Made by a program: the position numbers and the translations under genes
NCBI GenBank assembly: GCA_037447655.1
Contig: JBBHKE010001486.1
Span: 295,875-359,874 of the forward strand
DNA length: 64,000 nt
Direction: 5' to 3'
Source of the DNA: Zygnema cylindricum
Taxonomy: Eukaryota > Streptophyta > Zygnematophyceae > Zygnematales > Zygnemataceae
Part shown: in pieces, positions 22,691-33,206 of the stretch
Layout of the letters: each line of letters opens with the position of its first letter
Position numbering within the stretch: the first letter of the stretch is position 1
The notes under the pieces: generated by a model
Told to the model about the DNA's origin: nothing
Databases searched by the model: none
What the model saw: only the letters and a program-made list of their open reading frames with translations

Positions 22691-23845
22691 GTGCATAATT
22701 ATACACTAAAATAGGTACGAGTATAAATTGTCAAAATGTACGGGTATGTGTACTTTCACCTAAGTTCATTCGTGACTCTAATAAGCGTTTGTTTCGCGCG
22801 CGGTGAATATGATTACAGTATAATAGGTGCGAGTACAACGTATGCGAAACATTCATTGTCACGTCGTATAGTCGAATCTATGCATCGGGCTGTAAAACGC
22901 AGTTACATTACAACGCTATGAAACCGTACAATTTCAATATGTTCATTCAGTTAGATTTGTATTGTACAATGAACGAAACTATAACGGGAGGTATTATATG
23001 TGTACGTTTCGTTCCACATAACGTACATTGAACTCAGTGATTGATTTTCATTTCCTTGTCGTTCGCTGAGAGAATGAACGTTGTGTGACGTTAAATGAGG
23101 ACCCTTAATCTTAATTAGGTGCCCGGTGGGTTGCTCTATTAAAATCAATGCATTGTAATATTGGGTCTTAAGACTAATAAGGATGCGTTTACTTAGATCA
23201 AACGTCAAACCAATCTCTTATTAGTATCACTGTTAATTCTAATTGAACGTAAAACGACCAAAAAACACATATTAGGATACATGTTAATTCTAATTGGCGA
23301 TAATCCATCGACGAAAGCTGATCATGCGCCGTCGTAAGATTATCATTGGTTGTTGCCGATAACACGTGGCATGTTCATCATCCACGCATTCCCAAAGTTG
23401 GTCGCGTTTCATAGATGACGTTAGAACAACCGATTGCCGGGGTAACGACGCCGCATTTTTTCCAATCATCTTTTTGCCGTACAACATGTAAGCTGGAGGT
23501 GTTTCCATGGCGCTATGTACATTACACCGACGACGTAAGTTTTGAAATATTTTGGCAATTTTGAAGCAAATATTTACGAGATCCCGCTTCTATTCCCGCG
23601 TATTGAAATGTTTTTAAATTGAAAGCCGTGCTAAAATTCAAATTTTGGATTTTAAACGTAAAATTCAAAATGGCAAATCCCTCCAATATTACCGCGCAAA
23701 ATCATTTTCACTTGCATTTCCTGTATTATATAAATGTATTTGTGATAATGGCAACAACACCATCGCGCCTTCTTCCTCATTTGCTTAGGTTGCCATTTCC
23801 TTTCTTTTCGGCTGCTCCTACTTCTTATTTTTTAGGTGATATAAA
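22691..23845. other. No gene recognised
   Basis: Short open frames only, none with motifs. Scattered GTACG words continue to about 22930. Confidence 0.4.
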
Positions 23846-24268
23846 GTGTTTGAGAGTATGTGGACCCTTAATAGAATTTGGGGCGCCAACCCGAGCAATA
23901 ACAACAACAATCCCCATAACGCTCAGGTTGAACAAGATGAGGAAAATGAGAGGAACGACGAGCAAAACGCACTTCCGAACGAGGAAGAGAGTGAGGCGGA
24001 AATCGAAATGTCGGTAGACCCGGCGGCCATTGTGGAAGGTTTTTTTCCGTCCTCGGCCAATACCAAAGGACGTGTCTCCCACCGTAAAATTCAACACGTG
24101 TCAACTAAGGCAACTTGGATGCGAGTAATACACTGGATGCTGAAAGAATGTGAAAATAACGGCTCAGATGATCTCATTCCAAGGACCATAAGAAAGTTTA
24201 CCACCGCACTAGCCTTTGGAAACGAAATGCGAAGACCTGCAAAACCAATTCGACACACTGCAAGATAA
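23846..24268 (+). pseudogene. Uncharacterised acidic ORF, probably transposon-derived
   Basis: 140 codons. It starts MFESMWTLNRIWGANP, then an Asn run and an acidic stretch (QDEENERNDEQ, NEEESEAEIE), then a more ordered C-terminal part (ATWMRVIHWMLKECENNGSD, IPRTIRKFTTAL). Not assigned to a family. It lies 140 bp before a polypurine-like GTGGGAGGCAG and a TGTAACAG LTR-like start, so it may be the remnant gag-like protein of an LTR element. Real coding is moderately likely from its composition. Confidence 0.35.
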
Positions 24269-24409
24269 CCACCAGTAACTCCTTCAAAGGTTAGATTCAC
24301 TCCATCAAGAGTTCCAAGACTACCGCATCGAGATGTACGAAATTCTTCGACAACTGCAGTTGCCATAATGAGTTCTATTCAGCGGGACGCTGAATTCTTA
24401 GTGGGAGGC

Positions 24410-24835
24410 AGTGTAACAGGGTTACAGGAAAACTGAGTACGAGGAGGCAGAGCAGAGCAGCTGCTATGGTTGCGATGTCAGAGTGGTGCAGCTGCAATGT
24501 GAGACTAGCGTAGCATAGCAACATAACAACATATTATAATAACATAACAACGTAACATAGCAGCATCGCAACGCAGCAGGTTCTGGAGTGAGCGGTATGG
24601 ATTTGGAACCTGGAAGTGATCGATTGAGATTGTCCACGTGTACATAGTTGTACAATTATAGTACTAAGTTGACTAGCGGCTGGTTAGTTTAAATAGTGAA
24701 TAAGACTTAGTAAAAGAAAACTCTTTTTGCAAGTAGACTTCGGTCAGTGAGCATTTTATCTTATAATCTCTTTCTTCCTGATTAATAAAGCTCACACTTT
24801 CCTTTGTGTACATTGTGTGACCTTGCTGTTGCTAC
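24410..24835 (+). repeat. Possible LTR of an unclassified retroelement
   Basis: Begins TGTAACAGGGTTACAGG directly after a purine tract (GTGGGAGGCAG). It contains simple GCA/AACATAACAAC repeats and two polyadenylation-like signals (ATTAATAAAGCTC) followed by TTTGTGTACATTGTGTGACC. These are features of a plant LTR, but no second copy is in the window and the right border is uncertain. Confidence 0.35.
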
Positions 24836-24889
24836 GATTAATTTATCCGTTGTGCATTGTGGGCGTGGTGTTTGGATTTGCATTCCCCC

Positions 24890-25330
24890 CCCCCTTTTAC
24901 AACTTCCCTATAAATGAACCCAGATCTGTTGAAGATGGGCACCCTAGAGGGTGGGCCCATAACTTGCAATTTTGTGTCCGTTAATGGACTACAGAATTCG
25001 GGAAGGCTTTGCAATTTTGTGTCCCTCATTGGACTACAAAATTCAGGAAGCCTCTAGATAGTTTTTGACTAACCCTTCTTCAATTAGGACCATTGCTGCC
25101 CAAGCAGGCAAATAGACAATTTTACTGCACCCCTTTGGAGTCTGGACTCCCTTGAGCACACAGCAAAAAGAATCATTGAAAACGCCCAACTACGCGATTA
25201 ATTATCAAGTGGCAAAGATGCCAATATTTTTACAAGCTCATTGGGAGAGTGGCGGCTACCTCCTCAATCCTCTAAGTCTTAAACCTCTCTCACAACCCCT
25301 ATCTACAGATTTACAAACCAACCAGAGGAC
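24890..25330 (-). repeat. Copia leader fragment, second copy
   Basis: Matches the leader at 30390-30751 (CACCCTAGAGGGTGGGCCCAT, GGCGGCTACCTCCTCAATCC, CAACCCCTATCTAC). It lies on the low side of the LTR where host DNA would be expected. Confidence 0.7.
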
Positions 25331-26006
25331 TGTATAGTACAAAAAAGTACTATGGTCGATGTCCTTTCTGTACGGCCTGTGTACGACAAGGCCATGGAGT
25401 GGATGCCTGTCTCCTCCAGACTTGTTCTCATGCCCTCCGAGATTCCCGCTTTCTAGTTTTATCGTGCCACGTGGTGCTTGGTCATGTCACGCTCAAAAAC
25501 CGCCAAAGCGGCCATTCCAGGATCTCCGCGATGATTCATGCCGTCGGATCTAAACCGGATTTTAGTATTAGCCGTTAAAACAAATGTCCGGTACATTGGT
25601 TTCGTGCGGGTTTTTGTTCGCACTATATCACAACTAGTCTCTAAGCTTATTTTCTTTAATTCTCCTAATCGGATTAAGGTTCCTTAGGAATGTTTAAATA
25701 GAATTAACACCCTATATACTCTAAAGAACTTATATGACAGACCGATTAGAGCTGACGGCTACGTCTCGCTCTGCTAGTCAAAAGGTCGAGTCCTGTTGGA
25801 CTCAACCATTTTGTTAAGAGTGACTTATGTCACTCTATAGTCCTTCCTCTGTAGCTAAGGCAGCCATGGCTCAACCACTCTTTCTCACAGTCTGTGACTT
25901 CAACAAGTATGGGGGCTAGAGAGAGAAGGTGGAGGCAGACTGCCTGCGTTGGTACTTAATCTATTCAGACCTAGAAAATACCCCCCTAAATCTAGTGATT
26001 TCAACA
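25331..26006 (-). repeat. Ty1/copia LTR, copy B (676 bp)
   Basis: TGTTGAAATCAC... to ...GTACTATACA on the minus strand. The polypurine tract AAATAAGGGGAG sits immediately inside, making it the 3' LTR of the pol part. It carries the tRNA-like module (25737-25807) and the TGACTTATGTCA palindrome. Confidence 0.8.
25737..25807 (+). other. tRNA-like module in LTR B
   Basis: GATTAGAGCTGACGGC resembles a Pol III box A region. GGTCGAGTCC about 30 bp later resembles box B, followed by a 3' arm-like TTGGACTCAACC. It is aligned with better-preserved versions at 27675-27746 and 31394-31466. No good cloverleaf could be drawn. Confidence 0.4.
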
Positions 26007-27215
26007 CTCCCCTTATTTTCTAGTCTAATTTTTAAAATTTGTTTTAATCCACACTTTTCTATACAATATTCTAACTTGGGAGATGGCACAAGTTTGGTCA
26101 TCATATATACCACCATTTCTCTATCACCTCTATACACAAGACTCACAATTTTGTTTTCAACCTCATTTCTTACAAAACTTAATCTTATGTTCATATATTT
26201 AGCCTTGAAGTGATATTTAGGATAGGCGACAAATTCCAATGGCAACCTGGTTATCTCAAAAAACTCCATGCACTCCCTTCTTCATATACCACAGTTCTTG
26301 CAATAAAGACTAAACCCACATCAGCTCTTTCACAACAGAAGAAGCGGCTATGTACTCAGCCTCTATAGTGGACTTAGTAACCACCTTTTGTTGATTGCTA
26401 CTCCAACAGCAAGCAACTTCCCCCACATACAACATATATCCCGAAGTGCATCTTCTCATAAGTGCATCCCTATAACTAGCATCACTCCAAGTAGTGATGT
26501 CAGTGTGCTCCCCTCCCAAATGCAACCATAAATCTCTGGTTCCCACCACCTATCTCATGACTCTCTTGGCTGCCTCCGAATTTTTCTTCCTAGGATCATT
26601 TAGACTCCTACTGAGGACTCCAATTGTTGCCGCTATGTCTGTCATAGTACAGTTCATAAAGTAGATTAGGCTTCCTACAACTTGTATGTAAAGAATAGAC
26701 TTCATAAACTCTCTCTTCTGGACACATCTGATCATCTAAGATCATCACTCCTCCTTATACACTCCCATCACTTACTCTCTTCAAGTCCATGGGAGTGGTG
26801 CAACTGTTTCCCTTTTCCATCTAGAATATCTCAAGCATCTTTCTTATAGCTTCTTTTCTGAGTAAGTTTGATAATCTTCTTCCCCTTTTCTCTCTCCATT
26901 TGAATTCCCTGAATGTATCTTGCCTCCCCTAAATCCTTCATATCAAATTTGGTTCTAAGATCTTTCTTTAACTTATTGATTTTTTCTATAGACTTACTTA
27001 ACACCAACAAATCATCCATATAAATTGCAATGAAAATAAAACCATTCTCATTCTCAAACATATAGAAAGAATTGTCAGAACTGATCCGGATATATCCCAT
27101 ATCGGTGACAAACTCATGTAGTTTCTTATTCCATTGTGTGGGAGCCTGCTATAGTCCATATAAGGACTTTATGAGTCGGCACACTTTACTCTCCTCTCCT
27201 TCCTCTACAAACCCT
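25961..27215 (-). pseudogene. Ty1/copia RT remainder and RNase H
   Basis: From high to low: GFVEEGEESKVCRLIKSLYGL, QAPTQWNKKLHEFV, the catalytic IYMDDLLVLS, LRTKFDMKDLGEARYIQG, then RNase H blocks ACCWSSNQQKVVTKSTIEAEY and YHFKAKYMNIRLSFVR. Several frames and stops. The first roughly 150-200 residues of RT are absent because LTR C replaces them. Confidence 0.85.
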
Positions 27216-27674
27216 TTTTGTTGCCGCAACCAGAACACTGTACAGTATCAGAAAGTACTATTGCCGATGTACTTTCTGTACGGCCTCTGTACGACAAGGC
27301 CATTAGGCGGACGCTTGTCTATTTTCCACTCATCCGTACGTTCCTCGGAATTCCCGCGACCGAATGTCATCTCTCCACGTGGCGCCAGATCATGTCACGT
27401 CACTAAATGCCATAGTGACCATTCCGGTATTTTGGCGATGATGTGCGCCGTTAGATTGGATGCGAAATGGAATCTCAGCCGGAATAAATACTTGCGAAAT
27501 ATTTGTTTCGCTGTCAAAACAAAATTCGCAATATCCGTTTCAATTTAGTACACTACTTCATATTTCGTAAAATTGTATCTATTCGTGTTGTTAAAGAGTT
27601 TCAGTTAAATGATTTATGTATAACACAATAGTTTAAATATTAATGAAATCCTATATCTCATAACGAACTTCTAC

Positions 27675-27746
27675 GACAGACTGGATAGAGCTAACGGCTA
27701 CGCCGCGCTCTGCAGGTCGGGGGTTCGAGTCGTGCCGGACTCAACC
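27675..27746 (+). other. tRNA-like module in LTR C
   Basis: Reads GATAGAGCTAACGGCTACGC, then GGGGTTCGAGTC with a canonical box B core, then GCCGGACTCAACC. It lies on the strand opposite to element transcription and is followed 8 bp later by the 20-bp palindrome at 27755-27774. The acceptor and T stems are imperfect, so it is probably not a working tRNA. Confidence 0.45.
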
Positions 27747-27754
27747 TTTTGTTG

Positions 27755-27774
27755 AGAGTGACTTAAGTCACTCT
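27755..27774. repeat. 20-bp perfect palindrome in LTR C
   Basis: AGAGTGACTT followed by its exact reverse complement. It is conserved with one change (TGACTTATGTCA) in copies B (near 25820) and D (near 31370). It contains paired TGAC half-sites. Confidence 0.8.
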
Positions 27775-27990
27775 TTAGTCCTTCCTATGGAGCTGAGGCA
27801 GCCATGGCTCCATTGCTCTCTCTCTCTGTTTCAGTGACTACAACAAGTATGGGGGTAAGAGAGAAGAGATGGAGGCAGGTTGCCTACATTTTCTTTATAT
27901 GTTTTCTGCTAAATAATTTAGACCTAGCAAATACAAAAAAAAACTACTTATTTCAACAGATCTCCCATGAATTTGCAATCATGTTTTCCC

Positions 27991-28593
27991 TCATGTTCCT
28001 TCGGGAATATCCGAGTCCTCCTCACTCTCAAACTCAAAACTAATATTTATCTTCTTGGTATATTTGAAGGGATCAAATGACTTCTCTTCATCTATGACAA
28101 CTAGATGCTTTACTAGAATGATATCTTGTTTAGCTAAGTAATAGACTCTATATCCCTTAACATACTCATCATATCCCACAAAATACCTTGGTTTCCCTTT
28201 AGCATCTAGTTTCCAGTTTTTCCTATCTTTGTCAAGGTTGTAAACTTGACTGCCAAATACTTTAAGGTGAGAGATATCTGGTTTCCTTCCAACCCATCTC
28301 TCATAAGGTGTCATTCATTATACTGCCGTAGTAAGGAGTATATTCTTAATGTAGTTAGCACAGTTCATGGCTTTTGCCCAAAACCTTTTTCCAATCTTCT
28401 TCTCGGCTAACATACTCTGTACATTGTCTTGTAGTGTCCTGTTCAACCTCTTAGCTACCCCATTTTGTTTTGGGTTTTTCGATACAGTTTTTAGATGTTG
28501 AGCTTCCTCATCCCTCAAGTATTCCTCAAACTGGTTAGAGGTATATTCTCCCCCATTATCACTTCTTATTCTCTTAATGGGGGTTCCGTGCAA
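27991..28593 (-). pseudogene. Ty1/copia integrase, broken
   Basis: Core blocks RIRSDNGGEYTSNQFEEYL and NPKQNGVAKRLNRTLQDN, then MTPYERWVGRKPDISHLKVFGSQVY and GYRVYY. The expected catalytic Glu in NGVAERLNR is Lys here. A stop and frameshift near 28315 separate the two halves. The N-terminal core Asp region (about 28600-28780) is in other frames. Confidence 0.85.
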
Positions 28594-28866
28594 TTTCTCA
28601 CTACAAGCTTTAAATTCTTTGAAGTAAGTTGGTGTTTTAGACTTTGGTTTGAGGAGGTAGACTCTAGAGTATTTGGACTAGTCATCAGTGATTGTCAACA
28701 TAAACCTCTTCCCTCCCATCGAAGGTACTTTTGCCGATCCCCAAATATTTGTATGGACCGGATATAGTATTTTCACCTCTATATGTGGCAGTTTTGGGGA
28801 AGGGTAGTCTTTGAGCCTTACCTTGGGCACAACCACTACAATTATCCGTCATTTCATTATCCCAAT

Positions 28867-29404
28867 CTAAATCCCTTCTACTACACCAAGCTTCTTCATT
28901 TCCCTTGGCCTGTCAAAGGTCACATGCCCCAACCGCTTATGCCAAATCATCAAGTTTGGGACACCAACATAATAAATATTCTTGTTTTCATTACTAAGGT
29001 TAAGCCTAAACATTCCTTGGCTACCCTTATCTGCTGTCAAGTAGACTTCATCGCCATACTTAGCTGTAAAGACTCCTTTTTTGGTGAAGGTATCAAACTC
29101 TTTGTCATCTAACACAGACGTAGAGACAAGATTTCTACTTAGCTGAGGAATGTAGAGTACATTTGAGAAAGTGAGTATAGAATTTTTTCCCTTCACTAAG
29201 TCTTTCAGATCTACCCAACCCACTAGATCTGTAGTAACTACTCTCCCATCCCCATACTTTATCTCTACAGTAGAGACCTTTCTTAGCTTGGTAAGATGTG
29301 CCTATCACGACACATATGCATGGATGCACCAATCGATGATTCATCCTTCTTCCCGAGTTTCTCAATGGCTCCAAGAGTGCCTGCTTTTGGGACTCCATCT
29401 TCAA
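28867..29404 (-). pseudogene. Ty1/copia protease and GAG-pre-integrase
   Basis: GASMHMCRDRHIL is the copia protease active-site surround with the usual Asp-Ser altered. It is followed by KYGDGRVVTTDLVGWVDL, LYIPQLSRNLVST and the GAG-pre-integrase hallmark MIWHKRLGHVTFDR. Frames change near 29290. Confidence 0.8.
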
Positions 29405-29519
29405 TCATTCTGTCATCTCCCCCTCGAGGACTTGTCCTCTGGTCTCCCCTTTCACTTATGTGACCACAAGTGCCTACTTCTTTCCTCCAAAAGTACCCCC
29501 TCCACGGTTCCCTTGAAGC

Positions 29520-30346
29520 CTCAGCTCCGACAGCTTGGTACAATCTGCTATCAAGTGTCCCGAATTCTTGCAGAAATGACAAAACTCATTTTGGGGGCCT
29601 CACTCCTCCAGAATAATCTTTCTCTCTTTTGAAGTTGTTATACGGCTTCTTTGAATCCTTCCCCCATCGGTCCGTTACGGTGGTTAGAGCTTGAATGCTC
29701 TTTCCTCCTCTCCGAATCTGAATAGTGTTTTCCTGCACAAGTATCATCCGTACCACAGTATTCCACTTCCAAGAGTTGTCATCCATTTCATGCACTCGGT
29801 ACACTATGTTCTCATACTCATCTAGCAACTTCATGATGAGGGTGTTGATCTTCATCTTCATTGTACCTGTCCACCCGGCACTCTCCATCTCCATGTACAA
29901 ACAAGAGAGATCATTACAGTAATCTAACACTTTTCCCCTTTTATAAGTTTAATCCTTTAACATTTGCTCGGCCAACTAGAGCTCTTCAACTGTACCAGCT
30001 CTATAGATCTCCACTAAAGTCACCCACATCTCCTCCGCTTTTAAGATGTGAAGATGAGAGGTTGCAAGAGCTTGAGTAAGGTGCCACAGAATGAAATGTC
30101 TGGCAGCCATGTTTGTATATTCCTACGTTTATATATCGTTTTCCTCGGTCTTTACGGCTGGCACCCCGAGTGCCGTGGCGATAAGAGCGAGAGGAGTCTC
30201 CTTCTTCTTCCCTTGTTTGGACATGCTATTGTCCCTATCGTCTACCTCCTTCGTTGGGGAAGATGTTGCTACAGAAAACCTCATTCTACTAAACCTTGGT
30301 GGGATTCCCTGAGATGGACGTTTCACTTGTCCACTTACAATACCCT
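29520..30346 (-). pseudogene. Ty1/copia gag with CCHC knuckle
   Basis: The N-terminus (GQVKRPSQGIPPRF) lacks its ATG: the codon aligned with copy A's start is GTA. Middle blocks include YCNDLSCLYMEMESAGWTG and LIMKLLDEYENIVYRVHEM. The C-terminal zinc knuckle CHFCKNSGHLIADC lies near 29586-29545. Multiple frames. Confidence 0.75.
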
Positions 30347-30389
30347 AGTACCGTTTTTCACACAAAGACCCTACCATCATGGCTTCCCA

Positions 30390-30751
30390 ATAGATGAACC
30401 CCGATCTGTTGAAGATGGTAAACCTAGAGGGTAGGCCCATAACTTGCAATTTTGTGTCCCTCATTGGACTTCAAAATTCAATAAGCCTCTACATAGTTTT
30501 TGACTAACCCTTCTTCAACTAGGACCACTGCTACCTAAGCAGGCAAATTGACAATCTGAATGCACCATTGTGTAGTATGGACTCCCCTGAGCCCACAACA
30601 AAAAGAAATACTAAAACGCCCAACCACACGATTAAAAGATTCCAATATTTGTACAAGCTCATTAGGAGAGAGGCGGCTACCTCCTCAATCCTCTAAGTCT
30701 TAAACCCCACTCACAACCCCTATCTACTGATGTAGAAACCAATGAGAGAAC
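30390..30751 (-). repeat. Copia leader between LTR remnant and gag
   Basis: Non-coding leader homologous to 24890-25330 and 19177-19609. No clear tRNA primer-binding site was recognised next to the LTR end. Confidence 0.6.
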
Positions 30752-30820
30752 TGTACAATATAGAAAGGTACTATAGCCGAAGTCTTTTCTGTACAGCCTG
30801 TGTTCGACAAGGCCATTGTC
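30752..30820 (-). repeat. Copia LTR remnant E (terminal ~70 bp)
   Basis: TGTACAATATAGAAAGGTAC... matches the terminal 70 bp of LTRs B and C, then similarity stops abruptly at about 30820. Confidence 0.65.
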
Positions 30821-31195
30821 GAGCGTGCCTGGGGACCGTGAGGTTCAGGTAAGATGTCCTATGAGGTGTGTATGAGAAACCTGCCATCCACCCCAAATCC
30901 TGATGATTCCCTGGACCCGTGACAAGGCCCTTTTCTGTCTTTTCCCCACCAGTGATATGCATAGGTAATAATGAGGAGTGGAGTGAAAAAAAAACAGTAC
31001 CCCGTACCCCTTTCAGATTAACACAGTACTGAAAAAACCATTGTCCCCTTGAGTGTGCTTATCCAGCGGAAGCCTACTAAATGCTACACCCCTGACCACT
31101 CTCCAAAGAATAGAAAGGAAATCATAGTCGTCCGATCCGGCCCACAAGAACTCCAAACAGAAACCAATCACGACCACAAGAGTACGCAAATAACT
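30821..31195. other. Unique sequence between two LTR fragments
   Basis: No coding and no match elsewhere in the window. It replaces the rest of LTR E and may mark a deletion or later insertion. Confidence 0.35.
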
Positions 31196-31632
31196 TGTTG
31201 TAATTATTATTTTTATGGTATTTTCTAGGTCTGAACTTAGTACAAATAGAAAAGGTGGACAGTCTGCCTCCGCCTCCTCTCTCTTCCCACCATACTTGTC
31301 GTAGTCACTGAGGGATAGAGAGGGTGGCTGAGCCGTGGCTATCCTAGCTTAAGCAGGCAGGCTAAAGAGTGACTTATGTCACTCTCAACAAAAGGTTGAG
31401 TCCGGTAGGACTCGAACCTCCGACCGGTAGAGCGTGGCTTAGCCGTTAGCTCTAACGAGTCTGTCCTAGAAGTCCGTTAGCATACATTAGGTTTGATATT
31501 TACTTAAACAATGTTACGTCTATGAATTCGATTAACGGAATTACGAACGAAAGAACATGGAACCAAGTATTATATAGTGCGAACATTATCTCGCACGCAA
31601 ACAAATGAATCGGACATTTGTTTTCGTCGAAC
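31196..31632 (+). repeat. Copia LTR fragment D, inverted
   Basis: Starts TGTTGTAATTATT and reads in the direction opposite to copies A-C, ending near GGACATTTGTTTTCG where the pogo-like element begins. It contains the palindrome and the best tRNA-like module. Confidence 0.7.
31394..31466 (-). other. tRNA-like module in LTR D (best preserved)
   Basis: On the minus strand it reads GACAGACTCGTTAGAGCTAA, then CGGCTAAGCCACGCTCTACC, then a perfect box B GGTTCGAGTCC (31418-31408) and a 3' acceptor-like CCGGACTCA followed by ACC. The T stem has one mismatch (GGAGG/CCTAC). The 5' acceptor strand is not complementary, so it is a tRNA-derived or tRNA-mimic remnant. Confidence 0.45.
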
Positions 31633-31661
31633 CAATTTCGGGAAACTCGAATAGAGTCGAA

Positions 31662-31688
31662 CGAGCGACGACATTCTGTCGTCGCTCG
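31662..31688. repeat. Left-end hairpin of pogo-like element
   Basis: CGAGCGACGAC / GTCGTCGCTCG, 11-bp stem with an ATTCT loop. It shares the GCGACGAC core with the right-end array. Confidence 0.8.
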
Positions 31689-31865
31689 AATGTCAGTTTA
31701 TAAGTCGCAGCAACGGTTCAATTTTATAACTGTAAATATTGGACTATTTTTACAGTTGGACTGTCTGGGTTTAGGTCTGAATAAAAGAGCGTCTTTTAGG
31801 TTGTGTTTCACTTCCACAATTGTGTTTTTTCAATTTTTCCGCTTAAACAATAGTTATTTTTTTAA

Positions 31866-33206
31866 ATGGAGGGCGGCCAACGACCATTCAAACGAGCGCG
31901 CTCTGCCATTCCGAGGCGATTTCGTCCACTACCAACGGCAACCGCGATGGGGGGTGACATACGTGGAGGGGATAACATAGAGAGAGAAAGGGGTGCAACC
32001 GAAGGACTGTTAGGGAATAGGGTGGAACCGGAAGAGGGCGGTAGGGAAAGGGTTGGAATTGAGTTGGTTTTGAGGGAGGGGGGAGAATCGAGTGTTGACA
32101 TAGATGATATGGAGGAAACTGAGGCGATGGGGAGGGAAGGGACGGGCATGGAGAGGGTAGTAAGGGGAAGTGTGTCAGAAGGGGATTTACCAAATGAAAG
32201 GATTAGAGCGGAAGAAGAAGGTGTCCGCGAAGTAGAAGAGGGTAAGGAGGTGGACGAGGAATACGAACCCTCAGGAACTGCGTCGGACGAGCCTATTGAG
32301 GAAGGGGAAGAGCCTACGGAAGAGGAGGAAGAACCGGAAGAAACCGAATCATCAAACATTCCGGTCGCAAGATATGACGACGATCCCTCAACCTCGGAAC
32401 GGCAATCTTCGGAGAGCTCGGAGAGGCGCATGGAAGAAGAATATGGAGACGACGACGAGGTTGTTGCTTTTCCACCATCACCGAATCGTGATAGAGCTCT
32501 CGTGGCGGTACAAGGACCTCAAATTCCGGCCGAGCGTGATGTGGTAATTCGAGAGGAAGAACCCGATTGGTTTTTCCCGCCTCCAGTCGGAGATGAGGCC
32601 ATGGATGGCTTCCGACCGACGGCTGCCCATTACATCCCGGTCGAGGAATGGCCGGACTATTGGCGTTACGGGGAGGCGAGGCCTATTGACCGGTGGTTGA
32701 ACCCCGTCCCGGAAATTCTCGACATCCATCCGGATGTCCCTGCCCACCCAACATGGCTGTACATCGCATCATACAACCATGCGTCAAATTTCCCATATAT
32801 TAGGCATTTTCAGCCTAATGACGAACGTTTCACATGGATTGTACGCCGATCGATTGGATTTGAAATAGATGTCCCGGAATTAATCCGACATTATCACCCT
32901 TGGGACCCACGGTTATTTACCATTCTACGTCGTGCAATTCGTACTCCGGAGCTAAACGAATTTTTAGATGCTCGAAGTGCGGTCTTACAACGCTTCCGAA
33001 ATGTGCAAGTGAGACGTACGTATCTTTGGGAAATTCCGAGGGTCCCACATGTTGATGAGCCCCCTCCACCACCGGAAGTAGACCGATTGAGAAATGAAGT
33101 TCAAAATCTCCATCGCCGTTTGGAGGCGCAAGAAATAGCGATGATAACGGTTCGTCGCTTAATTAATAATTTAACTCGAGAGCTTGCTGCCTTTAGGCGA
33201 CGTTGA
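31866..33206 (+). CDS. Uncharacterised acidic, coiled-coil protein of the pogo-like element
   Basis: An uninterrupted 446-codon frame. Residues about 1-45 are basic (PFKRARSAIPRRFRPLP). About 45-210 are strongly acidic and disordered (Glu/Asp/Ser/Gly-rich; for example EEGEEPTEEEEEPEETE). About 230-400 look folded, with many Trp and Pro (VEEWPDYWRYGEARPIDRW, HPTWLYIASYNHASNFPYIR, YHPWDPRLFTILRRAI). The end is a predicted coiled coil after a PPPPP linker (VDRLRNEVQNLHRRLEAQE). I recognise no family. It is co-oriented with the transposase, about 500 bp upstream of it, and inside the same hairpin borders, so it may be an accessory transposition protein. The intact frame, against a broken neighbourhood, suggests recent selection or recent insertion. 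Confidence 0.6.
   Translation: MEGGQRPFKRARSAIPRRFRPLPTATAMGGDIRGGDNIERERGATEGLLGNRVEPEEGGRERVGIELVLREGGESSVDIDDMEETEAMGREGTGMERVVRGSVSEGDLPNERIRAEEEGVREVEEGKEVDEEYEPSGTASDEPIEEGEEPTEEEEEPEETESSNIPVARYDDDPSTSERQSSESSERRMEEEYGDDDEVVAFPPSPNRDRALVAVQGPQIPAERDVVIREEEPDWFFPPPVGDEAMDGFRPTAAHYIPVEEWPDYWRYGEARPIDRWLNPVPEILDIHPDVPAHPTWLYIASYNHASNFPYIRHFQPNDERFTWIVRRSIGFEIDVPELIRHYHPWDPRLFTILRRAIRTPELNEFLDARSAVLQRFRNVQVRRTYLWEIPRVPHVDEPPPPPEVDRLRNEVQNLHRRLEAQEIAMITVRRLINNLTRELAAFRRR

Larger units (their letters stand above)
27239..27958 (-). repeat. Ty1/copia LTR, copy C (720 bp), inside pol
   Basis: Complete TG...CA LTR in the same orientation as the surrounding pol, between integrase and RT. Flanking pentamers (AACAC / GATCT) do not match and about 200 codons of pol are missing. 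This favours deletion or recombination over a clean solo-LTR insertion. Confidence 0.75.
24890..31632 (-). mobile_element. Nested, decayed Ty1/copia complex
   Basis: Minus-strand order: LTR fragment (30820-30752), leader, gag with CCHC knuckle, protease, GAG-pre-integrase, integrase, an intervening full LTR (27958-27239) that replaces the start of RT, RT remainder, RNase H, polypurine tract, LTR (26006-25331), then a second leader (25330-24890). A further LTR fragment in the opposite direction lies at 31196-31632. Nonsense codons and frameshifts occur throughout. It is one family with the fragment at 18943-20640. Confidence 0.8.

Noticed and set aside
31394-31466. Functional tRNA gene
   Set aside because: The 5' and 3' acceptor strands do not pair and the T stem has a mismatch. 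Only a tRNA-like module is supported.
31862-32431. 189-residue Ser-rich minus-strand open frame
   Set aside because: Mirror of the acidic Glu/Gly codons of the 446-residue plus-strand ORF.
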